A stretch of 64,000 nt of DNA from Methylobacterium sp. 10. Lineage in GTDB: Bacteria; Pseudomonadota; Alphaproteobacteria; Rhizobiales; Beijerinckiaceae. Shown piece after piece: positions 1-9,308 of the stretch. Both the position numbers and the translations under genes were made by a program. Each line of letters opens with the position of its first letter. Within the stretch, counting starts at the first letter, position 1. The stretch lies in the NCBI RefSeq assembly GCF_000519085.1, contig NZ_KI912577.1, forward strand, positions 436,501 through 500,500, written 5' to 3'. Under the pieces are notes generated by a model, which worked only from the letters and a program-made list of their open reading frames with translations, had not been told where the DNA came from and did not search any database.

Positions 1-196
1 AGAGCAGGGGCGAGAAGCCCTTCACGCCCTCGACGATGAGCATGAGCAGGATCGAGCCGAGGACGACGATGCCGATCAGCGTCGCCAGGGTGCTTCCGAC
101 GATGAGCATCTTGTCCGCCACGCGGCGGCTCGACCGGACGCGGCTGGCCTTGAGCGGCGGCGCGTCGTTGGTCCGGAGGGTGTTCACGGCGTCCAT
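1..196 (-). CDS. pstA: Phosphate ABC transporter permease PstA (N-terminal part, cut by window edge)
   Basis: The first 65 codons of the second inner-membrane permease of the high-affinity phosphate importer are present; the rest lies beyond base 1. The visible protein starts MDAVNTLRTNDAPPLKASR, has a basic cytoplasmic N-terminus, and enters a first membrane helix rich in Leu, Ile and Val at about residues 31-55. It starts 19 bp after the pstC stop, so it is the third gene of a pstS-pstC-pstA operon on the minus strand. The PstA call depends largely on this position, because the conserved permease loop is outside the window. Confidence 0.85.
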   Translation of the reverse strand, partial: MDAVNTLRTNDAPPLKASRVRSSRRVADKMLIVGSTLATLIGIVVLGSILLMLIVEGVKGFSPLL

Positions 197-215
197 GGTT
201 CGGGCTCCAGAGGGC

Positions 216-1190
216 TCAGGCGACCTTCACGCGCCGGACGAGCAGGCGTGCGACGATCAGGACGACGAAGGTGATGACGAAGAGGATGCAGCCCAGAGCC
301 ATGAGCGAATTGAGCTGCAGGCCGTCGGCCTCGTTGAACTCGTTGGCGATGCGCGAGGCGATGGTGGAGCCCGGATCGAAGATCGAGCCCGACAGGCGGT
401 TGGCGTTGCCGATGACGAAGGTCACCGCCATGGTCTCGCCGAGCGCGCGGCCGAGGCCGAGCATCACCGCGCCGATGATCGAGACCGAAGCCTGCGGCAC
501 CAGGACGTGGCGCACCACCTCCCAGGTGGTACAGCCGATGCCGTAGGCGCTCTCGCGCAGCACCGTGGGGATCTGGTCGAGCATGTCGCGGGTGATCGAG
601 GCCACGAAGGGCACGATCATGATCGCGAGGATGATGCCCGCCGTGAGGATGCCGACGCCGGAGGGCACCCGCGCGTAGAACAGCGTGCCGACGATGGGCA
701 GGCCTTCGACGAGGCTCGACACCGGCATCTGCACGTAATGGGCGAAGAGCGGGGCGAAGATGAACAGGCCCCACATGCCGTAGATGATGCTCGGCACCGA
801 GGCGAGAAGCTCGATCGTCATCGAGACGGGCTTCCTCGCCCAGCCGGGACAGAGCTGGGTCAGGTAGACGGCGATGCCGATGGAGATCGGCACGCCGATG
901 ACGAGGGCGAGAAGAGCCGAGACCAGGGTGCCGACGATGGCCACGAGGGCACCGTACTGCTCCTGGCCGATGTTCCAGGCGCTGGAGGTGACGAAGCCGA
1001 GGCCGAACTCCGCGAAGGCCGGCCACCCGCCATAGGCGATGGAGGCGAGGATGCCTGCCAGGAAGAGGAGAACCAGCAGCGCCGAGGCGTAGGAGGCGGC
1101 GCGGAAGAGCTGGTCGCCGAGGCCGCCCGGCTTCTTGCGGGCTGGGGAGCCCGTGCGGGCCAGCGAGATCTGATCAGTCAAGGCGGCCAT
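216..1190 (-). CDS. pstC: Phosphate ABC transporter permease PstC
   Basis: This 324-residue inner-membrane permease pairs with PstA to form the channel of the Pst phosphate importer. A cytoplasmic N-terminus of about 40 residues is followed by six or so hydrophobic segments. The binding-protein-dependent permease loop lies near residues 210-245, around the LRESAYGIGCTTWEVVRHV stretch (the EAA loop that docks on the PstB ATPase), followed by a conserved LGRALGETMAV helix. Length and order (pstS upstream, pstA 19 bp downstream) fit the family. The start at 1190 keeps the normal N-terminal length. Confidence 0.93.
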   Translation of the reverse strand: MAALTDQISLARTGSPARKKPGGLGDQLFRAASYASALLVLLFLAGILASIAYGGWPAFAEFGLGFVTSSAWNIGQEQYGALVAIVGTLVSALLALVIGVPISIGIAVYLTQLCPGWARKPVSMTIELLASVPSIIYGMWGLFIFAPLFAHYVQMPVSSLVEGLPIVGTLFYARVPSGVGILTAGIILAIMIVPFVASITRDMLDQIPTVLRESAYGIGCTTWEVVRHVLVPQASVSIIGAVMLGLGRALGETMAVTFVIGNANRLSGSIFDPGSTIASRIANEFNEADGLQLNSLMALGCILFVITFVVLIVARLLVRRVKVA

Positions 1191-1275
1191 CCGACGTCTG
1201 CTTCTTCACCTTGAGGGCTCGTATCGTGCGAGGTAGCGAGTGGCGAGGTGCAACACCGCGCCCTCTCGTGGCGCA

Positions 1276-1297
1276 GGCCCGGCGTTTTTGCCGGGCC
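1276..1297 (-). other. Intercistronic stem-loop between pstS and pstC
   Basis: A perfect 8-bp GC-only inverted repeat (GGCCCGGC / GCCGGGCC) with a 6-base loop lies in the 140-bp gap between pstS and pstC. No T-run follows the hairpin on the minus strand. It therefore looks more like a 3'-end stabiliser or partial terminator that lets the binding protein be made in excess over the permeases, as is common in binding-protein transport operons. That role is inferred. Confidence 0.55.
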
Positions 1298-1330
1298 CGC
1301 GCGGTTCGGGAGTTCGGTTGGAAGGCTGCC

Positions 1331-2365
1331 TTAGAAGACGGGCTTTCCGTCCTTGCCCTTGATCTCCTTCCACTCGGTGTGGACGAGGGAGACGACGTTG
1401 TCGGGCAGGGGCACGTAGTCGAGGTCGGTGGCGAGCTTGTCGCCGTTCTTGTAGGCCCAATCGAAGAACTTCAGCACGTCGCCGGACTTCGCCGGATCGG
1501 CTGGGTCCTTGTAGACGAGGATGAAGGTGGCCGCGGTGATCGGCCAGGCATCGTCGCCGGCCTGGTTGACGAGGGAGATGCCGAAGCCCGGGGCCGCCTT
1601 CCAGTCGGCGGAGGCGGCGGCGGCCTGGAACGCCTTGTCGTCGGGAGCCGGGAACTTGCCGGCCTTGTTCTGGATCAGCGAGTAGCTGAGCTTGTTCTGC
1701 TTGGCGTAGGCGGATTCCACGTAGCCGATGGAGTTCGGCACCTGCTTGACGGTGGCGGTGACGCCCTCGTTGCCCTTGCCGCCCTGGCCGGCGGGCCAGC
1801 TGACCGTGGTGGCCGCACCGAATTCCTTCTTCCAGCTCTCGGAGACCGCGCTGAGATAGGTGGTGAAGATGCTGGTCGTGCCGGACGCGTCCGAACGGTA
1901 GACCGGAGTGATCGGCGAGTCGGGGAGCTTCAGCCCCTGGTTGACCGCGGCGATCTTGGCATCGCTCCACTTGGTGATCTTGTTGGCGTAGATGTCGGCG
2001 ATGAGCTCACCGGTGAGCTTGAGCTTGCCCGGCTCGACACCGGCGATGTTCACCACGGTGACGACGCCGCCCATGACGGTGGGGAACTGGACGAGGCCGT
2101 CCTTCTCCAGGGCCGGGCCCTTGAGGGGCGCGTCGGTGGCGCCGAAATCGACGGTCTTGGCCTGGATCTGCTTGATGCCGCCGCCCGAGCCGATGGACTG
2201 GTAGTTGAGGCCCGTGCCGGTCTCCTTGCGGTAGGCTTCGGCCCATTTCGAATAGACCGGGAAGGGGAAGGTCGCGCCGGCACCGGTGATGTCGGCGGCC
2301 TGGGCGACGGCGCCGAACTGAGCGGTCGCGAGCCCGATGGCGAGGGCGAAATGGAAGGGTTTCAC
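1331..2365 (-). CDS. pstS: Periplasmic phosphate-binding protein PstS
   Basis: PstS captures phosphate in the periplasm and hands it to PstC/PstA. The 344-residue product has a signal peptide (VKPFHFALAIGL..., cleavage after AQA), then the typical N-terminus ITGAGATFPFPVYSKW. Later motifs are GSGGGIKQI, DFGATDAPL and YRSDASGTT, which supply phosphate ligands in this family. A GTG start at 2365 is chosen because GGAGAG lies 6 bp upstream and the signal peptide begins there. The open frame continues to 2497 but only adds an Arg-rich non-signal stretch. A Pho box lies about 100 bp upstream. Confidence 0.94.
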   Translation of the reverse strand: MKPFHFALAIGLATAQFGAVAQAADITGAGATFPFPVYSKWAEAYRKETGTGLNYQSIGSGGGIKQIQAKTVDFGATDAPLKGPALEKDGLVQFPTVMGGVVTVVNIAGVEPGKLKLTGELIADIYANKITKWSDAKIAAVNQGLKLPDSPITPVYRSDASGTTSIFTTYLSAVSESWKKEFGAATTVSWPAGQGGKGNEGVTATVKQVPNSIGYVESAYAKQNKLSYSLIQNKAGKFPAPDDKAFQAAAASADWKAAPGFGISLVNQAGDDAWPITAATFILVYKDPADPAKSGDVLKFFDWAYKNGDKLATDLDYVPLPDNVVSLVHTEWKEIKGKDGKPVF

Positions 2366-2461
2366 GGTGGCTCTCCGTAATCTGTCCGGGCGCTGTACGT
2401 GCCGCGCTGCAAGAGCAATCCTGCTGCAGCGCACCGTTACCCGCCCGATCATGCTGGCTCT

Positions 2462-2490
2462 ATGACGGAGCCATGACAGATCGATGACAG
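2462..2490 (-). promoter_or_regulatory. Pho box (three 7-bp direct repeats) upstream of pstS
   Basis: On the minus strand CTGTCAT, CTGTCAT and CCGTCAT occur in direct orientation, separated by exactly 4 bases (11-bp period). This is the arrangement bound by PhoB dimers in proteobacteria. The site lies 97-125 bp upstream of the pstS start and between pstS and a divergent small gene. It implies induction of pstSCA in phosphate starvation. Confidence 0.88.
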
Positions 2491-2654
2491 GGGCCACCCG
2501 TTGACCGCATGAGCAGTGTGGGACAGGGAGAAATCGGGGTGTGGACCGGTGCCCGGACGAGGCGGCACGGTTTGACGGCCTCGTGCGTTATACGATTCGG
2601 CAATGGCGACGACGGAGCAGCCCGTCTCGCCAGACGTCCTGGAAGGTCAGCGAC

Positions 2655-2906
2655 TTGGAGAACGAATCGAGCGTGACGCCCACAGGGGGTGATGGCGATG
2701 CCGATTTCCTTGCCCTGCATGCACGCAGGGAGGATTTGGAGCTCGACCTCTCCCGTGCCCAGCAGCGCCGGCAGTTCGGGACCGATCCGGACGAGGTGGA
2801 GAAAGCGGGCGAGGAGGAGCGCGCCCTGCTGGCTGAGCTAGACGCGGTGATGACCTTGATCCGCGGCGCCGAGTACCAGCGCATGCCGGGGGCTCGCCGC
2901 TGGTAG
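2655..2906 (+). CDS. Small hypothetical protein, charged and helical
   Basis: No family is recognised. The product is about 83 residues, hydrophilic, with a heptad-like helical centre (residues about 20-70 rich in Glu, Leu, Arg and Asp) and a short Arg/Trp tail. No signal peptide or membrane segment is seen. The frame is open from 2541, but the upstream part is Arg/Ser-rich and looks non-coding. A TTG at 2655 with GGAAGG 8 bp upstream is the best start; a GTG at 2673 is possible. The gene is divergent from pstS across the Pho box, so phosphate control is possible but unproven. Confidence 0.5.
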   Translation: MENESSVTPTGGDGDADFLALHARREDLELDLSRAQQRRQFGTDPDEVEKAGEEERALLAELDAVMTLIRGAEYQRMPGARRW

Positions 2907-2928
2907 CGGCGACAGGCCGGGGGACGCC

Positions 2929-3138
2929 TCAGCCCACGCGGCGGCGGTCGCGTTCCTTGTGCCGGAGGCGCAGGAGCAGGTCGATCTGCCCGTCGGGGAT
3001 CGGCTGGGTGTCGAACGTGTCCTCATAGATCGCCCGAAGAGTGCCGCCCAGATGGTGGCGGGTCGGACTTGTTAGAATCGGCAGCCCGTCCGCTTCGTTC
3101 ACGGGCCGGGGATCGGTCTCACCGTCTCCCAGATCCAT
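2929..3138 (-). CDS. NepR-like small protein (anti-sigma factor family resemblance)
   Basis: This 69-residue acidic protein carries the motif LGGTLRAIYEDTF followed by PIPDGQIDLLLRL. It follows the NepR pattern of LR-x2-Y-D/E near a P-(I/V)-P-(D/E) and LL-x-RL. NepR proteins bind EcfG-type sigma factors and are released by PhyR in the alphaproteobacterial general stress response. No phyR or ecfG is adjacent, so this would be an orphan or paralogous copy. The ATG at 3138 (or the preceding GTG at 3141) has GGGAGA upstream; the frame is open to 3240 but without need. Family assignment is by motif only. Confidence 0.5.
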   Translation of the reverse strand: MDLGDGETDPRPVNEADGLPILTSPTRHHLGGTLRAIYEDTFDTQPIPDGQIDLLLRLRHKERDRRRVG

Positions 3139-3236
3139 CACGCGATCTCCCGATGTGCCGACGCGTTTCCATAAGATTCCCTGCGTCGTACCCATACCAT
3201 CGCGCAAGATGGTTAACCGAAGGTTAAGATCGCGCG

Positions 3237-4910
3237 TCAAGCATCCGTGGATTGAAGAAGGCGGGCGGCCGCCGCGCGGGCCTCGTCGGTGACCGTGGCG
3301 CCGGCGAGCATCCGGGCGATCTCCTCCCGGCGGGCGGGCGCTTCCAAGGCGGAGACGCGGGTGGCGACCCGGTCGCCGCCCTTCACCGGGTCCTTGGCGA
3401 TGAGGAAATGCGTCTCGGCCCGCGCGGCGACCTGGGGCGCATGGGTCACGGCCACGACCTGGACACCTGCCGCGAGACGGGCGAGGCGGGCACCGATGGC
3501 ATCGGCCACGGCACCGCCGACGCCGGTATCGATCTCGTCGAAGATCAGGGTCGGGGCCGAGCCCTTGTCGGCCAGCACCACCTTGAGGGCGAGCATGAAG
3601 CGCGAGAGCTCGCCGCCCGACGCAACCTTCATCATCGGGCCGGGCCGGGTTCCGGGATTGGTCTGCGCCCAGAACTCCACCCGGTCGTAGCCCGCCGGAT
3701 CGCGCGATTCGGGGTCGGTGACGATCTCGGTGATGAAGCGGGCGCGTTCCAGCTTCAGAGGCGGCAACTCGGCTTTCACCGCGAGGTCGAGGGCTTTGGC
3801 GGCCTTGCGGCGGCCCTCCCCGAGTTTCGTTGCGGCCTTGGCATAGGCCGCCTCGGCCTGCGCCAGCGTCGCTTCGAGGCCGCCGAGGGCCTCCTCGCCG
3901 GCATCGATGGCAGCCACATCCGCCTCGTAGCGCTGGCGCAGGGCGGCGAGATCGTCCACCGGCACCTGATACTTGCGGGAGGCCGCGCGCAGCGCAAACA
4001 GGCGCTCCTCCACCTGCTCAAGCTCGCGCGGGTCGAACTCGGATTCGCGCAGGGCCGTGTCGAGGACGGAATGGGCCTCGTCTAGGGCGGACAGTGCCGC
4101 GTCGAGGGCGGCGATGCAGGGCTCCACCAGGGCCGGGATCTGGCTCACCCGCCGCTCCAGCTTGCGCATGGCCGAGGAGAGGTGGGACACGGCGGAATTC
4201 GGACCGCCCGCCGCCTCGATCGCCTCGGAGAGCTCGCGGGCCACCTTCTCGCTCTGCTGCATGACCATACGGCGCTCGGCGAGCGAGGTCTCCTCGCCGG
4301 CCTGCGGATCGAGAGTCTCCAGCTCCGACGCCGCATGGCGCAGGAAGTCGACCTCCTTGCGCGCGGCCTCCACCCTGGCGCGGTGCTCGGCCAGGGCGGA
4401 GCGGGCGGCGCGCACGCGCTTGGCCGCCTCCCCCACCGCCGCGAGGGGGCCCTGCAACCCGCCGAAGGCATCGAGGATGGCGCGGTGGGTCCCGGGATCG
4501 GCGAGCGCCCGGTCGTCGTGCTGGCCGTGGATCTCCACCAGGGCCGCGCCTATGGCGCGCAGGACCTGCACGCCCACCGGCTGGTCGTTGACGAAGGCGC
4601 GGGTGCGGCCGTCGGCCATCTGCACGCGGCGCAGGATCAGATCGCCCTCGGTATCGAGATCGGCCTCGGCGGCGAGGCGGCGGGCGGGATGGTCGAGGGG
4701 CACGTCGAACACGGCGGTGACGCCGCCCTGCCCTTCTCCGTGGCGCACGAGGCCGCCATCGCCGCGCCCGCCCAGGGCCAGGGCGAAGGCGTCGAGCAGG
4801 ATCGATTTGCCCGCGCCCGTCTCCCCGGTCAGGACGCTGAGGCCTTCGCGGAAGTTCAGGGCGAGCTTATCGATGAGAACGATGTCGCGGATCGCGAGCT
4901 GGCTCAGCAT
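3237..4910 (-). CDS. recN: DNA repair protein RecN
   Basis: RecN is an SMC-like ATPase that acts on double-strand breaks during recombinational repair. The 557-residue product shows Walker A GETGAGKSILLDAF near residue 30, the RecN motif VEIHGQHDDRAL, long coiled-coil arms from about 160 to 370, the ABC signature ASGGELSRFMLALK near 430, and Walker B TLIFDEIDTGVGG. Length is normal for the family. It is the last gene of the dcw-derived minus-strand run, 182 bp after bamD, which is a common alphaproteobacterial order (lpxC-bamD-recN). No LexA box was identified. Confidence 0.96.
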   Translation of the reverse strand: MLSQLAIRDIVLIDKLALNFREGLSVLTGETGAGKSILLDAFALALGGRGDGGLVRHGEGQGGVTAVFDVPLDHPARRLAAEADLDTEGDLILRRVQMADGRTRAFVNDQPVGVQVLRAIGAALVEIHGQHDDRALADPGTHRAILDAFGGLQGPLAAVGEAAKRVRAARSALAEHRARVEAARKEVDFLRHAASELETLDPQAGEETSLAERRMVMQQSEKVARELSEAIEAAGGPNSAVSHLSSAMRKLERRVSQIPALVEPCIAALDAALSALDEAHSVLDTALRESEFDPRELEQVEERLFALRAASRKYQVPVDDLAALRQRYEADVAAIDAGEEALGGLEATLAQAEAAYAKAATKLGEGRRKAAKALDLAVKAELPPLKLERARFITEIVTDPESRDPAGYDRVEFWAQTNPGTRPGPMMKVASGGELSRFMLALKVVLADKGSAPTLIFDEIDTGVGGAVADAIGARLARLAAGVQVVAVTHAPQVAARAETHFLIAKDPVKGGDRVATRVSALEAPARREEIARMLAGATVTDEARAAAARLLQSTDA

Positions 4911-5092
4911 GCCGCGGGGTTGGCCTCGTTGGATACGGTGGCCACGTCTTACGGCGAAGCGGCGACCGCTTCACCCCAAAAAATGGCCCGCCACCGAAAG
5001 CGTGTCGTCGCGGGCCGAGACGATGCGCTCAAGAGCTCTGGTCTGCCGCGCTCTTTCTCGCGGAACCGGCAATCGTTTCGGCGAAGGGCGCT

Positions 5093-5971
5093 TCAGCGCG
5101 CGTCGGCGGTACGGCCGATGACGCCGCGATAGACCTTGCTGAGCCAGGAGGATTTCTCCTCGCGGGGCTCCAGGCCGCCGTTCTGCAGGAGCGCGAACGC
5201 ATCCTTGTACCAGGGGCTGTCGGGAAAGTTGTGGCCGAGCACGGCGGCGGCGGTCTGCGCCTCGGCGGTGATGCCGAGCGCCATGTAGGCCTCCACCAGA
5301 CGCTCCAGCGCCTCCTCGGCGTGGCGGGTCGTCTGGTACTTGCTCACCACATCGCGGAACCGGTTGATCGCGGCGGGGAAGTTGCGGCGCTCCAGGTAGA
5401 AGCGGCCGACTTCCATCTCCTTGCCGGCGAGCTGGTCGCGGGTGATCTGGATCTTGGCCTTGGCGTCCGCGGCGTATTCCGAGGTCGGGTATTTCTGGAC
5501 GAGCTCCTGGAGACCGGCCAGCGCCTTCTCGGAGCGGTCCTGATCGCGGGTCACGTCGGGGATCTGCTTATAATGCGACATCGCCATCAGGTACTGGGCG
5601 TAGGCCGCGTCCTTGCTCGCCGGGTGGCGCTGGAGGTAGCGCTTCGAGGCGTTGATGGCGTCGTCGTATTTGGCGCCCTCGTAATTCGAGTAGGCGGTCA
5701 TCAGCAGCGCTTTGCGCGACCAGTCGGAATAGGCATAGGCCTTGTCGAGTTCGCCGAACTTCTTCGACGCGCCCTCGAAGTCCTTGTCTTCCATCTTGGC
5801 CAGGCCCTCGCTGTAGAGCTTGTCGGCCGGGACGTCCGGAATGACCTCGGGCTTGTACTTCTCGGCGAAGGGATTGATCGAGTCGAGGGCGTCGCAGCCG
5901 CCGAGGCCGAGGCCGCACAGCGTCAGGAGCACGGCTGCCGTCGCCCCGCGGTTACGATCGTTGAGACGCAT
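5093..5971 (-). CDS. bamD: Outer-membrane assembly lipoprotein BamD
   Basis: BamD is the essential lipoprotein of the BAM complex that folds outer-membrane proteins. The 292-residue form starting at 5971 has a lipoprotein signal with lipobox LGGC (Cys about residue 26), then TPR helices, including the family motif DKDFEGASKKFGELDKAYAY and QYLMAMSHYKQI. The ATG at 5971 is preferred over the ATG at 6001: it is preceded by GGGGGAA and places the basic n-region directly before the hydrophobic core. It sits between lpxC and recN. Confidence 0.93.
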   Translation of the reverse strand: MRLNDRNRGATAAVLLTLCGLGLGGCDALDSINPFAEKYKPEVIPDVPADKLYSEGLAKMEDKDFEGASKKFGELDKAYAYSDWSRKALLMTAYSNYEGAKYDDAINASKRYLQRHPASKDAAYAQYLMAMSHYKQIPDVTRDQDRSEKALAGLQELVQKYPTSEYAADAKAKIQITRDQLAGKEMEVGRFYLERRNFPAAINRFRDVVSKYQTTRHAEEALERLVEAYMALGITAEAQTAAAVLGHNFPDSPWYKDAFALLQNGGLEPREEKSSWLSKVYRGVIGRTADAR

Positions 5972-6193
5972 TCCGGTTCCCCCAACAGATGGACCCGTCA
6001 AGGGGGCCGCATCGTCAAGCCATCACAAATGTCGGTCGAGCGGCTGACGGCACGGTGCCACGGCCCATGTGCCTCGATGGGGCACACGCGACCTCGCCTC
6101 TTGTCACGGACGATTTACCAGTGGCGTCCGATTTGGGCGTGAAAGCGGCGGCCGAGCGGCGGACGCATTCGAAGCGAGGATGTTGCTTGTCGG

Positions 6194-7141
6194 TTACAGG
6201 TCGCTGGCGAAGGCGGCGAGGCTGAGACCGACGCCGAATTCCGGCCGGGTGGTCTCGCGGCGGGCGCCGGGGGCTTCGACGATCGTGTAGTTGGCGCGGT
6301 CGGCGAACAGCGCGTCGAGGACGCCGACATTCATCCGGTGACCGCCGCAATAGGAGCGGTAGGCGCCCTGGATCGGCAGGCCGGCGAGGGCCAGGTCGCC
6401 GACGGCATCGAGATACTTGTGCCGCACGAACTCGTCGGCGTAGCGCAGGCCCTCGGGGTTGACGACGGCGTTGTCGCCGACGGCCACGGTGTTCTCGAGG
6501 GAGGCGCCGAGGGCGAAGCCGGCTTTCCAGTAGCGCTCCACATCCTTCATCATGCCGAAGGTGCGGGCGCCGGCGATCTCGCGGCGGTAGGAGGCGGGGT
6601 TCAGGTCCATCGCCTTGCGGCTGCGGCCGATCACCGGATTGTCGAAGTCGATCTCGACGTCGAGGCGGAAGCCCCGGTCGATGGGGCGGAGTTCGGCGAA
6701 GGCGCGTCCGACCTCGATGCGGACGGTGCGGAGCACCTTGATCCAGCGGCGGGGAGCCCCGCAGGTGGTGATGCCGACGGCGTCGATGGCTTCGACGTAG
6801 AGGCGGGCGCTGCCGTCCAGGATCGGCATTTCCGGCCCGTCGATCTCGACGAGGACGTTGTCGATGCCGAGCCCGAAGAGGGCGGACATCAGGTGCTCGA
6901 TGGTGGCGACCGCGCCGCTCTCCACGTCACCGATGACGGTGCACAACTCTGTGGCGGAGACGCATGCATGGTGGGCCTTGATGAGCCGATCGTGGCCCGT
7001 GGGCATTCCGGTACGGAGGAAGCAGATACCGTGATTGGCCGCAGCGGGGTGGAGAGTGATCTCCACCGGCTTCCCGGAATGGACACCGATGCCACGAAGC
7101 GTGGCCGGGCCCTTGAGTGTGATCTGTTGGTTCGTCCGCAT
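6194..7141 (-). CDS. lpxC: UDP-3-O-acyl-N-acetylglucosamine deacetylase LpxC
   Basis: LpxC is the zinc amidase that commits UDP-acyl-GlcNAc to lipid A synthesis. The 315-residue protein starts MRTNQQITLKGPATLRGIGVHSG. Visible family motifs are TIEHLMSALFGLGIDN (first zinc His), PILDGSA, and HKYLDAVGDLALAG, which carries the His and Asp zinc ligands. YRSYCGGHRMN supplies the catalytic His near the C-terminus. It follows ftsZ at a distance of 316 bp with a strong terminator between, so it probably has its own promoter. Confidence 0.96.
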   Translation of the reverse strand: MRTNQQITLKGPATLRGIGVHSGKPVEITLHPAAANHGICFLRTGMPTGHDRLIKAHHACVSATELCTVIGDVESGAVATIEHLMSALFGLGIDNVLVEIDGPEMPILDGSARLYVEAIDAVGITTCGAPRRWIKVLRTVRIEVGRAFAELRPIDRGFRLDVEIDFDNPVIGRSRKAMDLNPASYRREIAGARTFGMMKDVERYWKAGFALGASLENTVAVGDNAVVNPEGLRYADEFVRHKYLDAVGDLALAGLPIQGAYRSYCGGHRMNVGVLDALFADRANYTIVEAPGARRETTRPEFGVGLSLAAFASDL

Positions 7142-7457
7142 TCCCTAGCCCTCGGCCGTGATCAGGCTCGCTCTCCCTGGATTACGGGATTGCGCCGCCT
7201 CTTTGACCCGTCCGCTGCTTGAAGCCCCTGCGAGCGCTGACGGCGAAACCGCCGCGCCTTTTTCGTTCCAAAAATCGTATACGCGGCGGCCGAAGCGTTA
7301 GCCAAATCACGCTTTCTTACGCTCTGTTACAGACACGCTTTCCGGAGACGTTCCGGATAACCGTTTCCGGACAAGGACTTAAAACGAGGTTAAGCCCGGG
7401 GTCCTGAGACCCCGGGCTTGTTGCATAAAAACCGCTACGGCCGCTTAGCGTGGCGTT
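7142..7457. other. Intergenic region between ftsZ and lpxC
   Basis: These 316 bp hold the ftsZ terminator at 7392-7419 and, nearer lpxC, a less GC-rich stretch at about 7255-7390 that should carry the lpxC promoter. No convincing -35/-10 pair or coding sequence could be assigned. Confidence 0.5.
7392..7419 (-). terminator. Strong hairpin downstream of ftsZ
   Basis: A perfect 12-bp inverted repeat (AAGCCCGGGGTC / GACCCCGGGCTT, loop of 4) begins 39 bp after the ftsZ stop on the minus strand. The 3' arm ends in TT and a short CGTTTT follows. It most likely ends the ftsQAZ transcript and separates it from lpxC. Confidence 0.75.
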
Positions 7458-9206
7458 TCAGTTCGCCTGGCGACGCAGGAAGGCCGGGATTTCGAGCTGG
7501 TCGTCATCCATCAGACGGGGCTGGGGGGCCACACGTCCCTGTGCGTCGAGGTTGCCCTGGGCCGGACGATAGGCCGGGGGAGCCGCCACGGGCGCCCGCT
7601 TGGCGTATTCCGGCTGGGGTGCCGGCTGCGGGGCGGGAGCGCGCATGGGCGGCAGCGGGGCGGCCTCGGCCTCCTCGCGGCGTCCGCCGAAGCCGACGGT
7701 GGCGAGGCGGCGCAGCAGGGTCATCCGCTTGGAATCCCCTGCCGGCTCGGCCGGCTCCTCACCGCGCTGGGCGCGGAGCTGGGCCTGGCCGGGCATCGGC
7801 AGGTCCTGGATCTGCGGCATGCGCGGGGCGCGGGCCACCGCCACGGCCGGACGCGGCGGCACGAACGGGCCGGCGACCTGCTGCACGGGGGCCGGAGCCT
7901 GGACCGGGGCGGGAGCGGGCTCGTAGGCCATCGCGGTGCGCGGCTGCGTCTGGGTCAGGACGACCTCGTCGCGGGTCATCGGGGCGGCCTGGGCCTCCAT
8001 GCGCAGGGGCTCGGGGGCCATGGCCACCGGCTCGGACGCCACCGGGCGCGGGGCCTGCGGCTGGATCTGCGCCTGGGGTGCGGGGGCCGGAGCGGTCAGC
8101 GGCTGCTCGGGGGCACGAAAGGTGGGGGCGGGCTGTGCCGCCCTGGCCCTCGCTTCCGCACGCAGGCGCTCGGCCACTTCCGCGATCCGCTGCTCGGTCT
8201 GGACGATCTCGGGGTTGTTCTGCGAATGCGCGGTGATCAGCGCCGGCTCGATGCCGGTGGCCACCACGGAGACGCGGATGATGCCGTCGAGGCTCTCGTC
8301 GAAGGTGGCGCCGAGGATGATGTTGGCGTCCGAATCCACTTCCTCGCGGATGCGCGTCGCGGCTTCGTCGAGCTCGTACAGGGTGAGGTCGTTGCCGCCG
8401 GTGATCGAGATCAGCAGGCCGCGCGCGCCCTTCATCGACACGTCGTCGAGGAGCGGGTTGGCGATGGCGGCTTCGGCGGCGCGGTTGGCGCGCTTCTCGC
8501 CGGAGGCCTCGCCGGTGCCCATCATCGCCTTGCCCATGCCGCGCATGATCGCGCGGACGTCGGCGAAGTCGAGGTTGATGAGGCCTTCCTTGACCATCAG
8601 GTCGGTGATGCAGGCGACGCCCGAATAGAGCACCTGATCGGCCATGGCGAAGGCGTCGGCGAAGGTGGTCTTCTCGTTGGCGACCCGGAACAGGTTCTGG
8701 TTCGGGATCACGATGAGGGTGTCGACGGCGGCCTGGAGCTCCTGGATGCCGGCCTCGGCGGTGCGCATGCGGCGCACGCCCTCGAACTGGAACGGCTTGG
8801 TCACGACGCCGACGGTGAGGATGCCCATGTCGCGGGCGGCGCGGGCGATGACGGGAGCCGCACCGGTGCCGGTGCCGCCGCCCATGCCGGCGGTGATGAA
8901 GCACATGTGGGCGCCCGAGAGCTGGTCGCGGATCTCGTCGATGACCTCGTCGGCGGCGGCCGAGCCGACCTCGGGGTGCGAGCCGGCGCCGAGCCCCTGC
9001 GTCACGCCGAGGCCCATCTGGATCACGCGCTCGGCCTTGGAGGAGGTGAGCGCCTGGGCATCGGTGTTGGCGACGACGAACTCGCAGCCCAGCAGGCCGG
9101 ATTCGATCATGTTGTTGACGGCGTTGCCGCCGGCGCCGCCGACACCGAAGACGGTGATGCGGGGCTTGAGTTCGCGGATGTCAGGCGCCTGGAGAGAGAT
9201 GGCCAT
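7458..9206 (-). CDS. ftsZ: Cell division GTPase FtsZ (long C-terminal linker type)
   Basis: FtsZ polymerises into the Z-ring. The 582-residue protein has the N-terminal GTPase with [12 protein letters not shown], the tubulin signature [13 protein letters not shown] near residue 110, and the T7 loop [12 protein letters not shown] Pro/Ala/Gln-rich disordered linker of about 200 residues (350-560) follows. The conserved C-terminal peptide [14 protein letters not shown] binds FtsA and other partners. Such long linkers are typical of alphaproteobacteria such as Caulobacter and Rhizobium. The gene lies 102 bp after ftsA. Confidence 0.98.
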   Translation of the reverse strand: MAISLQAPDIRELKPRITVFGVGGAGGNAVNNMIESGLLGCEFVVANTDAQALTSSKAERVIQMGLGVTQGLGAGSHPEVGSAAADEVIDEIRDQLSGAHMCFITAGMGGGTGTGAAPVIARAARDMGILTVGVVTKPFQFEGVRRMRTAEAGIQELQAAVDTLIVIPNQNLFRVANEKTTFADAFAMADQVLYSGVACITDLMVKEGLINLDFADVRAIMRGMGKAMMGTGEASGEKRANRAAEAAIANPLLDDVSMKGARGLLISITGGNDLTLYELDEAATRIREEVDSDANIILGATFDESLDGIIRVSVVATGIEPALITAHSQNNPEIVQTEQRIAEVAERLRAEARARAAQPAPTFRAPEQPLTAPAPAPQAQIQPQAPRPVASEPVAMAPEPLRMEAQAAPMTRDEVVLTQTQPRTAMAYEPAPAPVQAPAPVQQVAGPFVPPRPAVAVARAPRMPQIQDLPMPGQAQLRAQRGEEPAEPAGDSKRMTLLRRLATVGFGGRREEAEAAPLPPMRAPAPQPAPQPEYAKRAPVAAPPAYRPAQGNLDAQGRVAPQPRLMDDDQLEIPAFLRRQAN

Positions 9207-9308
9207 GGTGTCGAGCCCTTCGTGCCGTTTTCGCGTTGCCGATGAGCGCCTCCGCAGAGGCGCCGATTGTGTCGTCGCCCCACCCCCTTCCGGGGGCGGG
9301 CCTCGTCC

